64,000 bases of DNA from the NCBI GenBank assembly GCA_934454215.1, contig CAKSGG010000003.1:20428-84427 (forward strand). Direction: 5' to 3'. This DNA comes from an uncultured Clostridia bacterium. Lineage in GTDB: Bacteria; Bacillota; Clostridia; UBA1381. Under the pieces are notes generated by a model. The model was not told where the DNA came from, ran no database searches, and worked only from the letters and a program-made list of their open reading frames with translations. Below are positions 47,266 to 56,040 of this stretch, in pieces. A program made the position numbers and the translations under genes. The number at the start of each line of letters is the position of its first letter. Position 1 is the stretch's first letter.

Positions 47266-49530
47266 ATGAGCGACATGACAGACTTTTCAATATTATCTCC
47301 CGAACAGCTCCCTCATGCCGAGGAGGCCGATACGGACGCCATAATAGAAGAAATAATCGAACGGGTAAAGCAATACAGCCCCGGCGCAAACACCGATATG
47401 ATTTACGTTGCCTACCGCCTTGCAAAGCAGGCGCACAAAGGTCAGCGCAGAAAAAGCGGTGCGCCGTATATCGAACACCCCGTTCAGATTGCTTATATAG
47501 CGTCGCAGTTTAATCTTGACGCTACAACCATAACAGCCGGACTTCTGCATGACGTCGTTGAGGATACTCCGTATTCGGACGATGATATAAAGGCAATGTT
47601 CGGCGACAGCGTTGCGGCTTTGGTTGACGGAGTTACAAAGCTGAAAAAAATCAAATACGTTTCGCCCGAGGAACAGCAGGTCGAAAATCTGCGTAAAATG
47701 TTCTTTGCAATGGCGAAAGACATCAGAGTAATCATGATTAAGCTTATCGACAGGCTTCACAATATGCGTACTCTGAAATATATGACAAGGCAAAAACAGC
47801 TTTCAATTTCAAAAGAAACGCTTGACGTTTATGCGCCTCTTGCGCACCGTTTAGGTATGTCGAAAATTAAAATAGAGCTTGAAGATTTAGCTTTAAAATA
47901 CCTTGACCCAGTTGCGTATGAGGAAATCGCAAAGAGCATAAAACAGAAAAAAAGCGAACGTGAAAAATACGTAAAGGATATAATCGCCGTATTTGAAAAA
48001 AAGCTTGACGAAATGCACATAAAAGGTCAGGTTACGGGACGTGCAAAGCATTTTTACAGCATATTCAGAAAGCTGTATACCAAAAACAAGACAATGGACG
48101 AGCTGTACGATTTGTTTGCGGTGCGTATTATTGTCGATACGGTGACGGACTGCTATGCGATACTCGGTATGGTGCATGATTTGTACACGCCCGTACCTAT
48201 GCGCTTTAAGGACTACATCGCAATGCCGAAACCCAATATGTATCAGTCACTGCATACGACGGTTATAGGTCCGAACGGTACGCCGTTTGAAATTCAGATA
48301 AGAACGTGGCAGATGCACCAGATTGCCGAAAACGGTATAGCGGCGCACTGGAAATACAAAGAGGGCATTTCGGGTCAGACGGATATGGACGCAAAGCTTG
48401 AATGGGTCAGAAATCTGCTCGATACGCAGACGGAAATTCTCGATACGGACGATTTCTTTAACACCTTAAAGGTGGATTTGTTTGAAGGCGAGGTTTTCGT
48501 GTTCACCCCGAACGGGCGTGTAATATCACTGCCTGCGGGAGCGACCGTAATAGATTTTGCATTCAGAATACATTCACAGATAGGCTATAAAATGAGCGGT
48601 GCAAAGGTAAACGGAAAAATCGTTCCGAACAGCTATGTTCTGCAAACAGGCGAGATTGTGGAAATACTTACCGCAAACACGCACGGTCCGAGCCGTGACT
48701 GGCTGAAAATCTGCAAAACGTCGCAGGCGAAAAACAAGATAAACCAATGGTTCAAAAAGGAACGCCGTGAGGAAAACATCGAGCACGGCAAGGAGCTTAT
48801 AGAAAAGGAGCTGCGCCGTATAGGCAACACGCACGCACAGCTTTTCAAGCCCGAATGGGTCAGCAGTATAACAAGGCGGTACGGTTTCCAGTCGCTTGAC
48901 GATTTGTATGCCGGCGTCGGCTACGGCGGACTTACGGCGCAGAAGGTTGTCGTGAGACTTCGAGACAGGTGGCTCACGGAGCAGAAAGAGCTTGAAGAAA
49001 AACGCAGGCTTGAGGCGGTAATTTCGGGCGAGGTTCAGGAGGAGGAACAGCCGCCCGTAAGGCACGCTGCGTCAAGCAGAGGTATAATCGTTAAGGACAT
49101 AGATAACTGCCTTGTGCGTCTTGCTCATTGCTGTAACCCTGTTGCGGGCGACGATATTGTCGGCTTTATCACAAAGGGCAGAGGCGTCAGCGTTCACCGC
49201 AGGGACTGCCCGAATATGAATCCCGACGTTATGAGCGAGGAGGACAGGGCAAGATTTATCGAGGTATCGTGGGACAGCGAAAGAAGTACGTCATATACGG
49301 CGAACTTGCAGCTTGAGGCGCCCGACAGAGACGGTCTGCTTATAGAGGTAACAAATGTACTGAGTGATTTAAAGGTGCATATGAAAACCGTCAATGCGTT
49401 TGTCAATAAAAAAGGCAATGCCGTTATTCAAATGGGTATAGAAATCCGCAATACGACGGATTTGGCGATAATAAACAAGCGTCTGAAACAGATTAAGGGA
49501 GTTATAGCGATAACAAGAACATCTAATTAA
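47266..49530 (+). CDS. rel: Bifunctional (p)ppGpp synthetase/hydrolase
   Basis: The 754-residue RSH protein has an HD hydrolase domain (AHKGQRRKSGAPYIEHPVQIA, HDVVEDTPYSDDDI near 92, IKLIDRLHNMRT near 157; catalytic HD present), a synthetase domain with GRAKHFYSIFRKL near 255 and PNMYQSLHTTVIGPNG near 320, a TGS domain (VFVFTPNGRVISLPAGATVI near 408), the zinc-finger-like domain with LAHCCNPVAGDDIVGFITKG near 620 and a C-terminal ACT domain. Both catalytic halves look intact. It controls the stringent response at the ribosome. Confidence 0.95.
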   Translation: MSDMTDFSILSPEQLPHAEEADTDAIIEEIIERVKQYSPGANTDMIYVAYRLAKQAHKGQRRKSGAPYIEHPVQIAYIASQFNLDATTITAGLLHDVVEDTPYSDDDIKAMFGDSVAALVDGVTKLKKIKYVSPEEQQVENLRKMFFAMAKDIRVIMIKLIDRLHNMRTLKYMTRQKQLSISKETLDVYAPLAHRLGMSKIKIELEDLALKYLDPVAYEEIAKSIKQKKSEREKYVKDIIAVFEKKLDEMHIKGQVTGRAKHFYSIFRKLYTKNKTMDELYDLFAVRIIVDTVTDCYAILGMVHDLYTPVPMRFKDYIAMPKPNMYQSLHTTVIGPNGTPFEIQIRTWQMHQIAENGIAAHWKYKEGISGQTDMDAKLEWVRNLLDTQTEILDTDDFFNTLKVDLFEGEVFVFTPNGRVISLPAGATVIDFAFRIHSQIGYKMSGAKVNGKIVPNSYVLQTGEIVEILTANTHGPSRDWLKICKTSQAKNKINQWFKKERREENIEHGKELIEKELRRIGNTHAQLFKPEWVSSITRRYGFQSLDDLYAGVGYGGLTAQKVVVRLRDRWLTEQKELEEKRRLEAVISGEVQEEEQPPVRHAASSRGIIVKDIDNCLVRLAHCCNPVAGDDIVGFITKGRGVSVHRRDCPNMNPDVMSEEDRARFIEVSWDSERSTSYTANLQLEAPDRDGLLIEVTNVLSDLKVHMKTVNAFVNKKGNAVIQMGIEIRNTTDLAIINKRLKQIKGVIAITRTSN

Positions 49531-49544
49531 GATTGGAGATTTAC

Positions 49545-49760
49545 ATGAACATAAATATAGAAACCGAATTTATAAAGCTTGACCAGCTTTTGAAATTTTC
49601 CGCAGTTGCGCCTACGGGCGGTATTGCAAAGGAAATGATTGCGGACGGTATCGTAAGCGTGAACGGCGAAGCGTGCACAATGCGAGGTAAAAAAATACGT
49701 TCGGGCGATACGGTTACGGTCGAATTTGAGGACGAAACCGAAGAAATACGGGTGGAATAA
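49545..49760 (+). CDS. yaaA: S4-domain RNA-binding protein YaaA
   Basis: The 71-residue protein is the small S4-like protein that sits between dnaN and recF in Firmicutes: FIKLDQLLKFSAVAPTGGIAKEMIADGIVSVNGE, cited as IKLDQLLKFSAVAPTGG and MIADGIVSVNGE, then RGKKIRSGDTVTVEF. Here dnaN is not adjacent; it lies 49 kb to the left. ATG 49545 follows TTGGAG at proper spacing and matches the family start. It ends one base before recF. Confidence 0.9.
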   Translation: MNINIETEFIKLDQLLKFSAVAPTGGIAKEMIADGIVSVNGEACTMRGKKIRSGDTVTVEFEDETEEIRVE

Positions 49761-50849
49761 ATGCACGTTACAAGGCTTACGCTGAAAAATTTCCGTAATT
49801 ATTCGGAGCAGAGCATAGAGCTGTCGCCGATGACAAATTTAATATACGGAAAAAATGCGCAGGGAAAAACGAATATTCTTGAAGCGGTGTATATGTTCTC
49901 GCAGGGCAAAAGCCACAGGGCGAAAACCGATAAGGAGCTTATTCACTTTGACAAGGACTTTGCACGCATATCCGCCGATTTCAAAACGTCGGAGCGTGAA
50001 TATAATTCCGTCATGACATTCGCCAAAAACGGCAAGAAAACAATTTCAATAAACAACGTCCACATAAAAAAGCTGTCAATGCTGATGAATTATCTCAACA
50101 CGGTCATGTTTTCGCCCGAGGATTTGAGCCTTGTAAAGGGTTCGCCGTCGGTAAGGCGCAAATTTATAGATTTGGCAATCAGTCAGCTTTTTCCCAAATA
50201 TCTTGTCAGCCTGATTGACTACAATAAAGCGCTGACACAGAAAAACAGCCTTTTGAAAACGCTTAAATATTCGGGCAAAACGTCGGACGTAATGCTGAGC
50301 GTATGGAACGAGCAGTTAAGCGAGGACGGAGCAAAAATCATGCAGTACCGAATTGAATTTCTTGACGCACTAAAAAAATTTGCGGAGGATATTCAAAAAG
50401 AAATATCGGGCGAAAGCTTAACGATTTCATATCTGCCGGGCATAAAAACGGAGAATGTGACAAAAGAGGATTTTTATAACGCTCTTGAAAAAAATCAGCG
50501 GCGTGAAATTGAGTTTCAGACGTCGCTGTGCGGAATACAGCGCGACGATATAAAAATCGACATAAACGGCTGTGAGGCAAAAATTTTCGGGTCGCAGGGA
50601 CAGCAGAGAACGGCGGCGCTGACATTGAAAATTGCGCTGTCGGACTACATGAATTATATAAATGACGAATACCCCGTTTTACTGCTTGACGATATAATGA
50701 GCGAGCTTGATAAATCGAGACGAATGTATCTGTCGGAGAAAATAAAAAATAAGCAGGTGCTTATAACGTCTACCGATACGGACGTGCCGTGCAGCAGCGG
50801 CAGCACAAAGCTGTTTTACGCAGAGGACGGAAAAGTATTTGAAAGATAA
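49761..50849 (+). CDS. recF: DNA replication and repair protein RecF
   Basis: The 362-residue SMC-like ATPase has LTLKNFRNYSEQSIELSP, Walker A IYGKNAQGKTNILEAVYM near 30, MFSPEDLSLVKGSPSVRRKF near 113 and Walker B PVLLLDDIMSELDKSRR near 305, preceded by the ABC-type signature region GSQGQQRTAALTLKIAL near 277. It loads RecA at single-strand gaps. ATG immediately follows yaaA's stop, and remB is 11 bases downstream. The product is of normal length. Confidence 0.95.
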   Translation: MHVTRLTLKNFRNYSEQSIELSPMTNLIYGKNAQGKTNILEAVYMFSQGKSHRAKTDKELIHFDKDFARISADFKTSEREYNSVMTFAKNGKKTISINNVHIKKLSMLMNYLNTVMFSPEDLSLVKGSPSVRRKFIDLAISQLFPKYLVSLIDYNKALTQKNSLLKTLKYSGKTSDVMLSVWNEQLSEDGAKIMQYRIEFLDALKKFAEDIQKEISGESLTISYLPGIKTENVTKEDFYNALEKNQRREIEFQTSLCGIQRDDIKIDINGCEAKIFGSQGQQRTAALTLKIALSDYMNYINDEYPVLLLDDIMSELDKSRRMYLSEKIKNKQVLITSTDTDVPCSSGSTKLFYAEDGKVFER

Positions 50850-50860
50850 GGAGAAGTAAC

Positions 50861-51142
50861 GTGTATCTTCATATAGGAAATGATGTGGTTGTGAATACCC
50901 GTGATATTGTGGGTATCTTTGACGTGGACAATACAACGGTGTCACGTCAGGGAAAAAGATTTCTGCCGGCCGCACAGAAAAAAGACCAGATAATCTATGC
51001 AACGGAGGATTTGCCGAAATCGTTTATAGTAACGGAAAATAAAGGCAATACTTTAGTATATATATCGTCAATGTCAACGCAGGTTTTGGCAAAGCGAAAC
51101 GAAGAAAATAATTTTACCGAAAGGAATCAGAATAATGAGTGA
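50861..51142 (+). CDS. remB: DUF370/RemB-like regulator
   Basis: The 93-residue protein begins at GTG 50861 behind AAGGAGAAG: VYLHIGNDVVVNTRDIVGIFDVDNTTVSRQGKRF, cited as HIGNDVVVNTRDIVGIFD, with a second strand pair KSFIVTENKGNTLVYIS. This is the RemB/DUF370 family that lies between recF and gyrB in Firmicutes; the relative RemA activates matrix genes. Its stop overlaps the gyrB start by eight bases. Whether it regulates anything here is unknown. Confidence 0.88.
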   Translation: MYLHIGNDVVVNTRDIVGIFDVDNTTVSRQGKRFLPAAQKKDQIIYATEDLPKSFIVTENKGNTLVYISSMSTQVLAKRNEENNFTERNQNNE

Positions 51143-53066
51143 AATGGAACAAAAAATCGAAACTACCTATGACGAAAATCAAATACAGGTACTGGAGGGT
51201 CTGGATGCAGTAAGAAAACGTCCCGGAATGTACATCGGCTCAACGTCGGCGGCAGGTCTGCATCATCTTGTATATGAAATAGTGGATAACTCAATAGACG
51301 AGGCGCTTGCCGGATACTGTACGGAAATTCTTGTTGACATAAACCCCGACAATTCCGTAACGGTAACGGATAACGGACGAGGTATTCCTGTCGGTATTCA
51401 CCCCCAGCAGGGAATCCCGACGGTTGAGGTCGTGCTTACGATTCTTCATGCCGGCGGTAAGTTCGGCGGCGGCGGATATAAGGTTTCGGGCGGTCTGCAC
51501 GGCGTGGGCTCGTCGGTCGTAAACGCTCTTTCGGAGCATTTGGAGGTTGAAGTATCAAACGGTGAGCACGTTTATTATCAGAGCTATGAACGGGGCAAGC
51601 CGACCTGCAAATTGAAAGTTATAGGCGATACGGATAAGACGGGAACAAAAATCACGTTTAAGCCCGACCCCGAAATTTTTGAAGTTCTTGTATTCGATTA
51701 TGACGTTTTGTTAAAGAGATTAAGAGAACAGGCATTTTTAAATAAAGGCGTAAAGATTATTTTCAGCGATAAGCGCAGTGAGGAGCATGAACCTGTTGTT
51801 CTGCACGCAGAGGGCGGAATTAAGGAATTTGTAAAATATCTGAACAGGAGCAAAGACCCGATTCATGATGAAATCGTATATTTCGAGGCTGAACGCAAGG
51901 GCATGATGGTAGAGGTTGCGATGCAGTACACGACGTCGTATTCGGAAAATATTCTGTCATTTGCAAACAATATTCATACAAATGACGGCGGTACTCACGA
52001 AACGGGCTTTAAGTCGGGCTTGACGAGAGTTATAAACGATTACGCAAGGCGCATGAAACTGTTAAAGGAAAAGGACGATAATCTTTCGGGCGAGGACACA
52101 AGAGAGGGCTTGACCGCAGTTATCAGCGTAAAGGTTGCGGAGGCGCAGTTTGAGGGTCAGACAAAGGCAAAGCTCGGAAACAGCGAGGCAAGAACTCTTG
52201 TTGAAAGTGCATTGAATGATAAGTTTGCGGCATTCCTTGAAGAAAATCCCCGTACGGCTAAGACGATAATCGAAAAAACTCTTACTGCGTCACGTGCAAG
52301 AGAGGCGGCAAAGAGAGCAAGAGAGTCGGCAAGAAAGAGCGGAGCTGCGTCAAGCTCATCGCTTTTGGGCAAGCTTGCAAGATGTCAGGACGAGGGCGCA
52401 GATTATGCGGAGCTGTTCATAGTCGAGGGTGACAGTGCGGGCGGCTCGGCAAAACAGGGACGTAACAGACGCTATCAGGCAATTCTTCCTCTTTGGGGAA
52501 AAATGCTTAACGTTGAGAAGTCACGTATTGACAAGGTATATTCAAATGAAAAGCTGCTGCCGGTTATTCAGGCTCTGGGAACGGGTATCGGTGAAGAATT
52601 TAATATAAATAACCTCAAATACGGAAAAATCGTAATCATGGCGGATGCCGATGTCGACGGTCAGCATATCAGAACGCTGCTGCTTACGTTCTTCTTCAGA
52701 TATATGCGTCCGCTTATCGAAGAGGGTCACGTGTATATTGCACAGCCGCCGCTTTACAAGGTATTTAAGGGCAAGAACAAGAACCTTGTCGAGAAGTATG
52801 CGTATGATGAGAACGAGCGTGACAGATACGCCGCAGAGCTTGGCTCGGGTGCAAAAATTCAGCGTTACAAGGGTCTTGGAGAGATGGACCCTGCGGAATT
52901 AAAGGAAACGACAATGGACCCCGAAAGACGTACAATGCTGCGTGTGGAGCTTGAGGACGCAATGCTTGCGGACGAGATTTTCACGGTGCTTATGGGCGAC
53001 AAGGTTGAGCCGAGACGTGAATTTATAGAAGAAAACGCAAAATATGTTTCAAATCTGGATATATAA
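51135..53066 (+). CDS. gyrB: DNA gyrase subunit B
   Basis: The 643-residue subunit has the GHKL ATPase motifs EIVDNSIDEALAGYC near 48, VTDNGRGIPVGIH near 78, GGLHGVGSSVVNALSE near 122, the QTKAKLGNSE transducer Lys near 343, and the TOPRIM elements LFIVEGDSAGGSAKQGRNR near 430 and IVIMADADVDGQHIRTLLL near 503, ending in the C-terminal YKGLGEMDPAELKETTMDP. It supercoils DNA with GyrA. Unusually for this block gyrA does not follow; a terminator and an unrelated convergent gene do. Confidence 0.96.
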   Translation: MSEMEQKIETTYDENQIQVLEGLDAVRKRPGMYIGSTSAAGLHHLVYEIVDNSIDEALAGYCTEILVDINPDNSVTVTDNGRGIPVGIHPQQGIPTVEVVLTILHAGGKFGGGGYKVSGGLHGVGSSVVNALSEHLEVEVSNGEHVYYQSYERGKPTCKLKVIGDTDKTGTKITFKPDPEIFEVLVFDYDVLLKRLREQAFLNKGVKIIFSDKRSEEHEPVVLHAEGGIKEFVKYLNRSKDPIHDEIVYFEAERKGMMVEVAMQYTTSYSENILSFANNIHTNDGGTHETGFKSGLTRVINDYARRMKLLKEKDDNLSGEDTREGLTAVISVKVAEAQFEGQTKAKLGNSEARTLVESALNDKFAAFLEENPRTAKTIIEKTLTASRAREAAKRARESARKSGAASSSSLLGKLARCQDEGADYAELFIVEGDSAGGSAKQGRNRRYQAILPLWGKMLNVEKSRIDKVYSNEKLLPVIQALGTGIGEEFNINNLKYGKIVIMADADVDGQHIRTLLLTFFFRYMRPLIEEGHVYIAQPPLYKVFKGKNKNLVEKYAYDENERDRYAAELGSGAKIQRYKGLGEMDPAELKETTMDPERRTMLRVELEDAMLADEIFTVLMGDKVEPRREFIEENAKYVSNLDI

Positions 53067-53070
53067 ATAA

Positions 53071-53095
53071 AAGAGGCTGTAAAGTCTCTTTTTTT
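53071..53095 (+). terminator. Terminator after gyrB
   Basis: AAGAG(GCT)-GTAA-(AGT)CTCTT with a T-run, immediately after the gyrB stop. Confidence 0.75.
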
Positions 53096-53567
53096 ATACG
53101 TTTGATAATTCCTTATTCATACGGTTTGCATAGTTTACCGTATATGCCGTGCCGCCGTTTGTGCGTCTGAGATATGAAACGCATACCGAGGCATGGTCAA
53201 CCATATATCTGTCCCGTGCATAGTAGCATCCCGGCTGATAGTGCGGAAATAAAAGCAGTCTTCTGTCCGAACGGCGCAGACACTGCATATGTGCGTTTAT
53301 ATCATCCATACTCCAGCCGCGTTCATGCTCAAACGGGTTTTTGAACGGCAGTACGGTTATAAGCTTTATATGCGGATATTTCTCTTTGAGTGCCAGTACG
53401 GTCTGAGCGGCGAGAGTGTCAAAGCCCCTTGCTCCGCCCGCAAGAAAAAAACGGTAGTCTTTATTGATAAGCTCCTCAACGACCGTATATAATCTGGTTC
53501 TTACTTCGTCAGTATCATGTATATCTCTGTGACCCGTAAAGCATACGGCTCTCTCTATAAAATCCAT
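53094..53567 (-). CDS. SLOG-domain protein (YpsA/DUF1273-like)
   Basis: The 157-residue protein has the SLOG/Rossmann-like signature: AVCFTGHRDIHDTDEVRTRL at the start, FFLAGGARGFDTLAAQTVLALKE near 42 (GGARGFD, the nucleotide-binding loop), ITVLPFKNPFEHERGWS near 72 and a late YARDRYMVDHASVCVSYLR. These proteins are thought to bind nucleotides or nucleotide-derived signals; the function is unknown. ATG 53567 follows GGTGGTG; the longer frame upstream is promoter DNA. It is divergent from an XRE regulator gene. Confidence 0.82.
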   Translation of the reverse strand: MDFIERAVCFTGHRDIHDTDEVRTRLYTVVEELINKDYRFFLAGGARGFDTLAAQTVLALKEKYPHIKLITVLPFKNPFEHERGWSMDDINAHMQCLRRSDRRLLLFPHYQPGCYYARDRYMVDHASVCVSYLRRTNGGTAYTVNYANRMNKELSNV

Positions 53568-53589
53568 TTGATACACCACCCTTTGTTTT

Positions 53590-53618
53590 ATTATAACACA
53601 TAAAAACCGTTTAGTCAA
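53590..53618 (-). promoter_or_regulatory. Promoter of the SLOG gene
   Basis: On the minus strand TTGACT (53618-53613), 17 bp, TATAAT (53595-53590). Confidence 0.75.
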
Positions 53619-53691
53619 TAGATTATGTACTAAAATATATGAAATATTGACCGCTTTTAGGTTATAATAAAATAGATGGGATGGTGATATT

Positions 53692-53988
53692 ATGAATGTC
53701 TGCGATTTCGGCTCTGTATTAAAGCAATTACGAAAGAGCCATAACCTTACACAAAAGGAATTGGGTGTGCATATCGGGCTGTCAAAGGCGGTAATAAGCA
53801 AATATGAAAACGGTATCGGTTATCCTGCTTTTGATATATTGATACTGATTGCAGATTATTTCAGCGTAACAACAGATTATCTTCTCGGCGTGGAAAAGAA
53901 AAAGACTTTGGATGTTTCATCTCTCAGCGATACTCAAATCGATGCTGTTCGCAGAGTAATAGCGGAATTTAATAAAGTAAACAAATAA
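53692..53988 (+). CDS. XRE-family transcriptional regulator
   Basis: The 98-residue protein has an N-terminal Cro/C1-type HTH (LKQLRKSHNLTQKELGVHIG, LSKAVISKYENGIGYPAFD, residues ~10-48), the common VTTDYLLG motif and a short C-terminal helix. It is divergent from the SLOG gene and may control it; no clear repeated operator was found, although TTGAC motifs lie in both promoters. It has its own terminator. A stand-alone regulator of this size cannot be assigned a signal. Confidence 0.82.
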   Translation: MNVCDFGSVLKQLRKSHNLTQKELGVHIGLSKAVISKYENGIGYPAFDILILIADYFSVTTDYLLGVEKKKTLDVSSLSDTQIDAVRRVIAEFNKVNK

Positions 53989-54013
53989 ACGAATCCGTAC
54001 GGTTCGTTTTTCT
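53986..54013 (+). terminator. Terminator of the XRE gene
   Basis: AACGAATCCG-TA-CGGTTCGTTTTT, overlapping the stop codon of the gene. Confidence 0.85.
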
Positions 54014-54062
54014 TATAATCGGGTTATAGTTAAAACCTATAACTCATGATAGTATTTAAGTA

Positions 54063-54092
54063 TTGGACAAATGAATAAATCGGTGGTATAAT
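54063..54092 (+). promoter_or_regulatory. Promoter of metQ-metN-metI
   Basis: TTGGAC (54063-54068), 18 bp, TGGTATAAT with TATAAT at 54087-54092. A 7-bp inverted repeat GTTATAG-TTAAAAC-CTATAAC (54023-54043) lies just upstream and a 5' leader hairpin ACAGGT-CAAAA-ACCTGT lies near 54132. No SAM riboswitch is seen. Confidence 0.7.
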
Positions 54093-54169
54093 GCAAGCAT
54101 AGAAAACAAACAAAACAAAAACATATGAAACAGGTCAAAAACCTGTAACATGAAAGGGGAAATTTTATT

Positions 54170-55015
54170 ATGAAAAAATTATTGTCAATCGCATTAACAG
54201 CAGTACTCGCAGCAAGCGTATTCGCAGGCTGCTCAAACGGAGGAAGCAAGGCTACAATCGCCGTGCCGAACGATACAACAAACGAGGCAAGAGCTTTACT
54301 TCTGTTAGAGAACAACGGCTACATCAAATTAAAGGAAGGCAGCGGAATTACCGCCACAATCGCCGACATTGAGGAAAATCCTCACAACATAGAATTTAAA
54401 GAGGTTGAGGCTGCACAGCTTCCGAACGTATTAAAAGACGTTGATTATGCAATCATCAATTCAAACTATGCAATTCAGGCTGATTTGAACCCCGTAAGCG
54501 ATTCGCTTCTTATCGAGGATTCATCATCACAGTACAGCAACATTCTTGCAGTTAAAGAGGGTAACGAGAATACAGACAAAATTAAGGCTCTTAAAGCCGC
54601 TCTTGAAAGCAAAAAGGTTGCGGACTTTATCGGCAGTGAATATAACGGCGCAGTTGTAAGCGTTGTTGAAAACCCCGGCGACGGTTTCGATACATCGGTT
54701 GATTATTCAAAGCTTGCAGGCGAAACAATTTCAGTTGCAGCGTCACCGACACCACATGCTGAGATTTTGAAAATCGCTCAGGAAATCCTTGCAGAAAAGG
54801 ACGTAAAGCTTGATATTAAGGAATTTACAGACTATGTTCAGCCCAACAACGTTGTTGACAGCGGCGAGGTTGACGCAAACTACTTCCAGCATAAGCCGTA
54901 TCTTGATGACTTCAACAATGAAAACGGAACTCACGTTGTTTCCGTAGGCGCTATACACGTTGAGCCGCTGGCATTGTACGGAGGAAAGCAAACGACGCTG
55001 GACGCTTTAAAATAA
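54170..55015 (+). CDS. metQ: Circularly permuted MetQ/NlpA-family substrate-binding lipoprotein
   Basis: The 281-residue product has a signal peptide with lipobox VFAGC (Cys21). The order of the MetQ halves is swapped. Residues ~27-165 (KATIAVPNDTTNEARALLLL, ENPHNIEFKEVEAAQLPNVL, DYAIINSNYAIQADLNP, FIGSEYNGAVV) correspond to the canonical C-terminal half. After a ~20-residue linker, residues ~186-281 (TISVAASPTPHAEILKIAQE, KEFTDYVQPNNVV, EVDANYFQHKPYLDDF, VGAIHVEPLALYGGKQTTLD) correspond to the canonical N-terminal half. The protein ends at TLDALK, exactly where normal MetQ continues into (D)GATIA(I/V)PND. It should bind methionine outside the membrane for MetNI. Confidence 0.9.
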   Translation: MKKLLSIALTAVLAASVFAGCSNGGSKATIAVPNDTTNEARALLLLENNGYIKLKEGSGITATIADIEENPHNIEFKEVEAAQLPNVLKDVDYAIINSNYAIQADLNPVSDSLLIEDSSSQYSNILAVKEGNENTDKIKALKAALESKKVADFIGSEYNGAVVSVVENPGDGFDTSVDYSKLAGETISVAASPTPHAEILKIAQEILAEKDVKLDIKEFTDYVQPNNVVDSGEVDANYFQHKPYLDDFNNENGTHVVSVGAIHVEPLALYGGKQTTLDALK

Positions 55016-55029
55016 GAACGGAGTTTATA

Positions 55030-56040
55030 ATGATAGAATTAAAAAATGTTTCAAAAACATTTAAAACTGCGGACGGTGATGTGGAGGCGCTGAAAAACGT
55101 CACACTCACCGTCAATGACGGTGATATATACGGAATAATCGGTATGAGCGGAGCAGGAAAAAGTACTCTTGTTCGCTGTATCAATATGCTTGAACGTCCC
55201 ACAGAGGGCGCTGTTTTGATTGACGGAGTAAATTTGGGCGAGCTTTCGCCTGCCGATTTAAGAAAAGTAAGAAGAAAAGTAACCATGATTTTCCAGAGCT
55301 TTAATCTGCTTATGCAGAGGACGTGTCTGGACAATATTTGTTTTCCGCTTGAGCTGTCGGGCGTGAAAAAAAGCGAGGCAAGAAAACGTGCGAGAGAACT
55401 GCTTGAAACGGTAGGTCTGCCCGATAAGGAAAAGGCGTATCCGTCACAGCTTTCGGGCGGTCAGCAGCAGAGAATAGCAATCGCAAGAGCGCTTGCGACT
55501 TCTCCCGAGGTTCTGCTGTGCGACGAGGCGACAAGCGCACTCGACCCGCAGACAACTCAGTCAATTCTTGACCTTATCCGTGATATAAACAAGAAAATGA
55601 ATATTACGGTCATAATAATAACGCATCAGATGAATGTTGTGGAAAAGGTTTGTAACAGGGTTGCAATCCTCGACGGCGGAACTGTTGCGGAGGAGGGCGA
55701 CGTGAGCGAGGTATTCACCTCACCTAAATCCGACGCGGCAAAACGTCTTGTATTCCCCGTTGAATCCGAAAACGAAATTGCTCCCGACCGTGACGAGCGC
55801 ATTATACGTATCGTATACAACGGAGCACTTGTTGCGGGAACACCGCTTATTGCGGAAATGGCTATGAATGAAAAAATACCGGCAAATATTCTTGCCGCAC
55901 AGACAAAATGTATAGGCGATAAGGTATTCGGAAATATGCTGCTCGGAATTTCGGGCGGTGAGGAACAGCTCAAAAAAGCGGTTGCCTATCTGGAAAATGT
56001 ACCGAATATAATCGTAAGAGAGGTGGAACAAGATGTTTAG
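55030..56040 (+). CDS. metN: Methionine ABC transporter ATP-binding protein
   Basis: The 336-residue ATPase has Walker A GMSGAGKSTLVRCINMLERP near 38, Q-loop IFQSFNLL near 87, signature QLSGGQQQRIAIARAL near 137 and Walker B VLLCDEATSALDP near 160. A C-terminal NIL domain (~265-336) typical of MetN binds methionine and inhibits transport. It starts 15 bases after metQ with GGAG, and overlaps metI by eight bases. The order Q-N-I is one of the usual ones. Confidence 0.95.
   Translation: MIELKNVSKTFKTADGDVEALKNVTLTVNDGDIYGIIGMSGAGKSTLVRCINMLERPTEGAVLIDGVNLGELSPADLRKVRRKVTMIFQSFNLLMQRTCLDNICFPLELSGVKKSEARKRARELLETVGLPDKEKAYPSQLSGGQQQRIAIARALATSPEVLLCDEATSALDPQTTQSILDLIRDINKKMNITVIIITHQMNVVEKVCNRVAILDGGTVAEEGDVSEVFTSPKSDAAKRLVFPVESENEIAPDRDERIIRIVYNGALVAGTPLIAEMAMNEKIPANILAAQTKCIGDKVFGNMLLGISGGEEQLKKAVAYLENVPNIIVREVEQDV

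Noticed and set aside
54014..54169. Possible SAM riboswitch or T-box before metQ
   Set aside because: None of the conserved core blocks are present; only a short inverted repeat and a small leader hairpin are seen.
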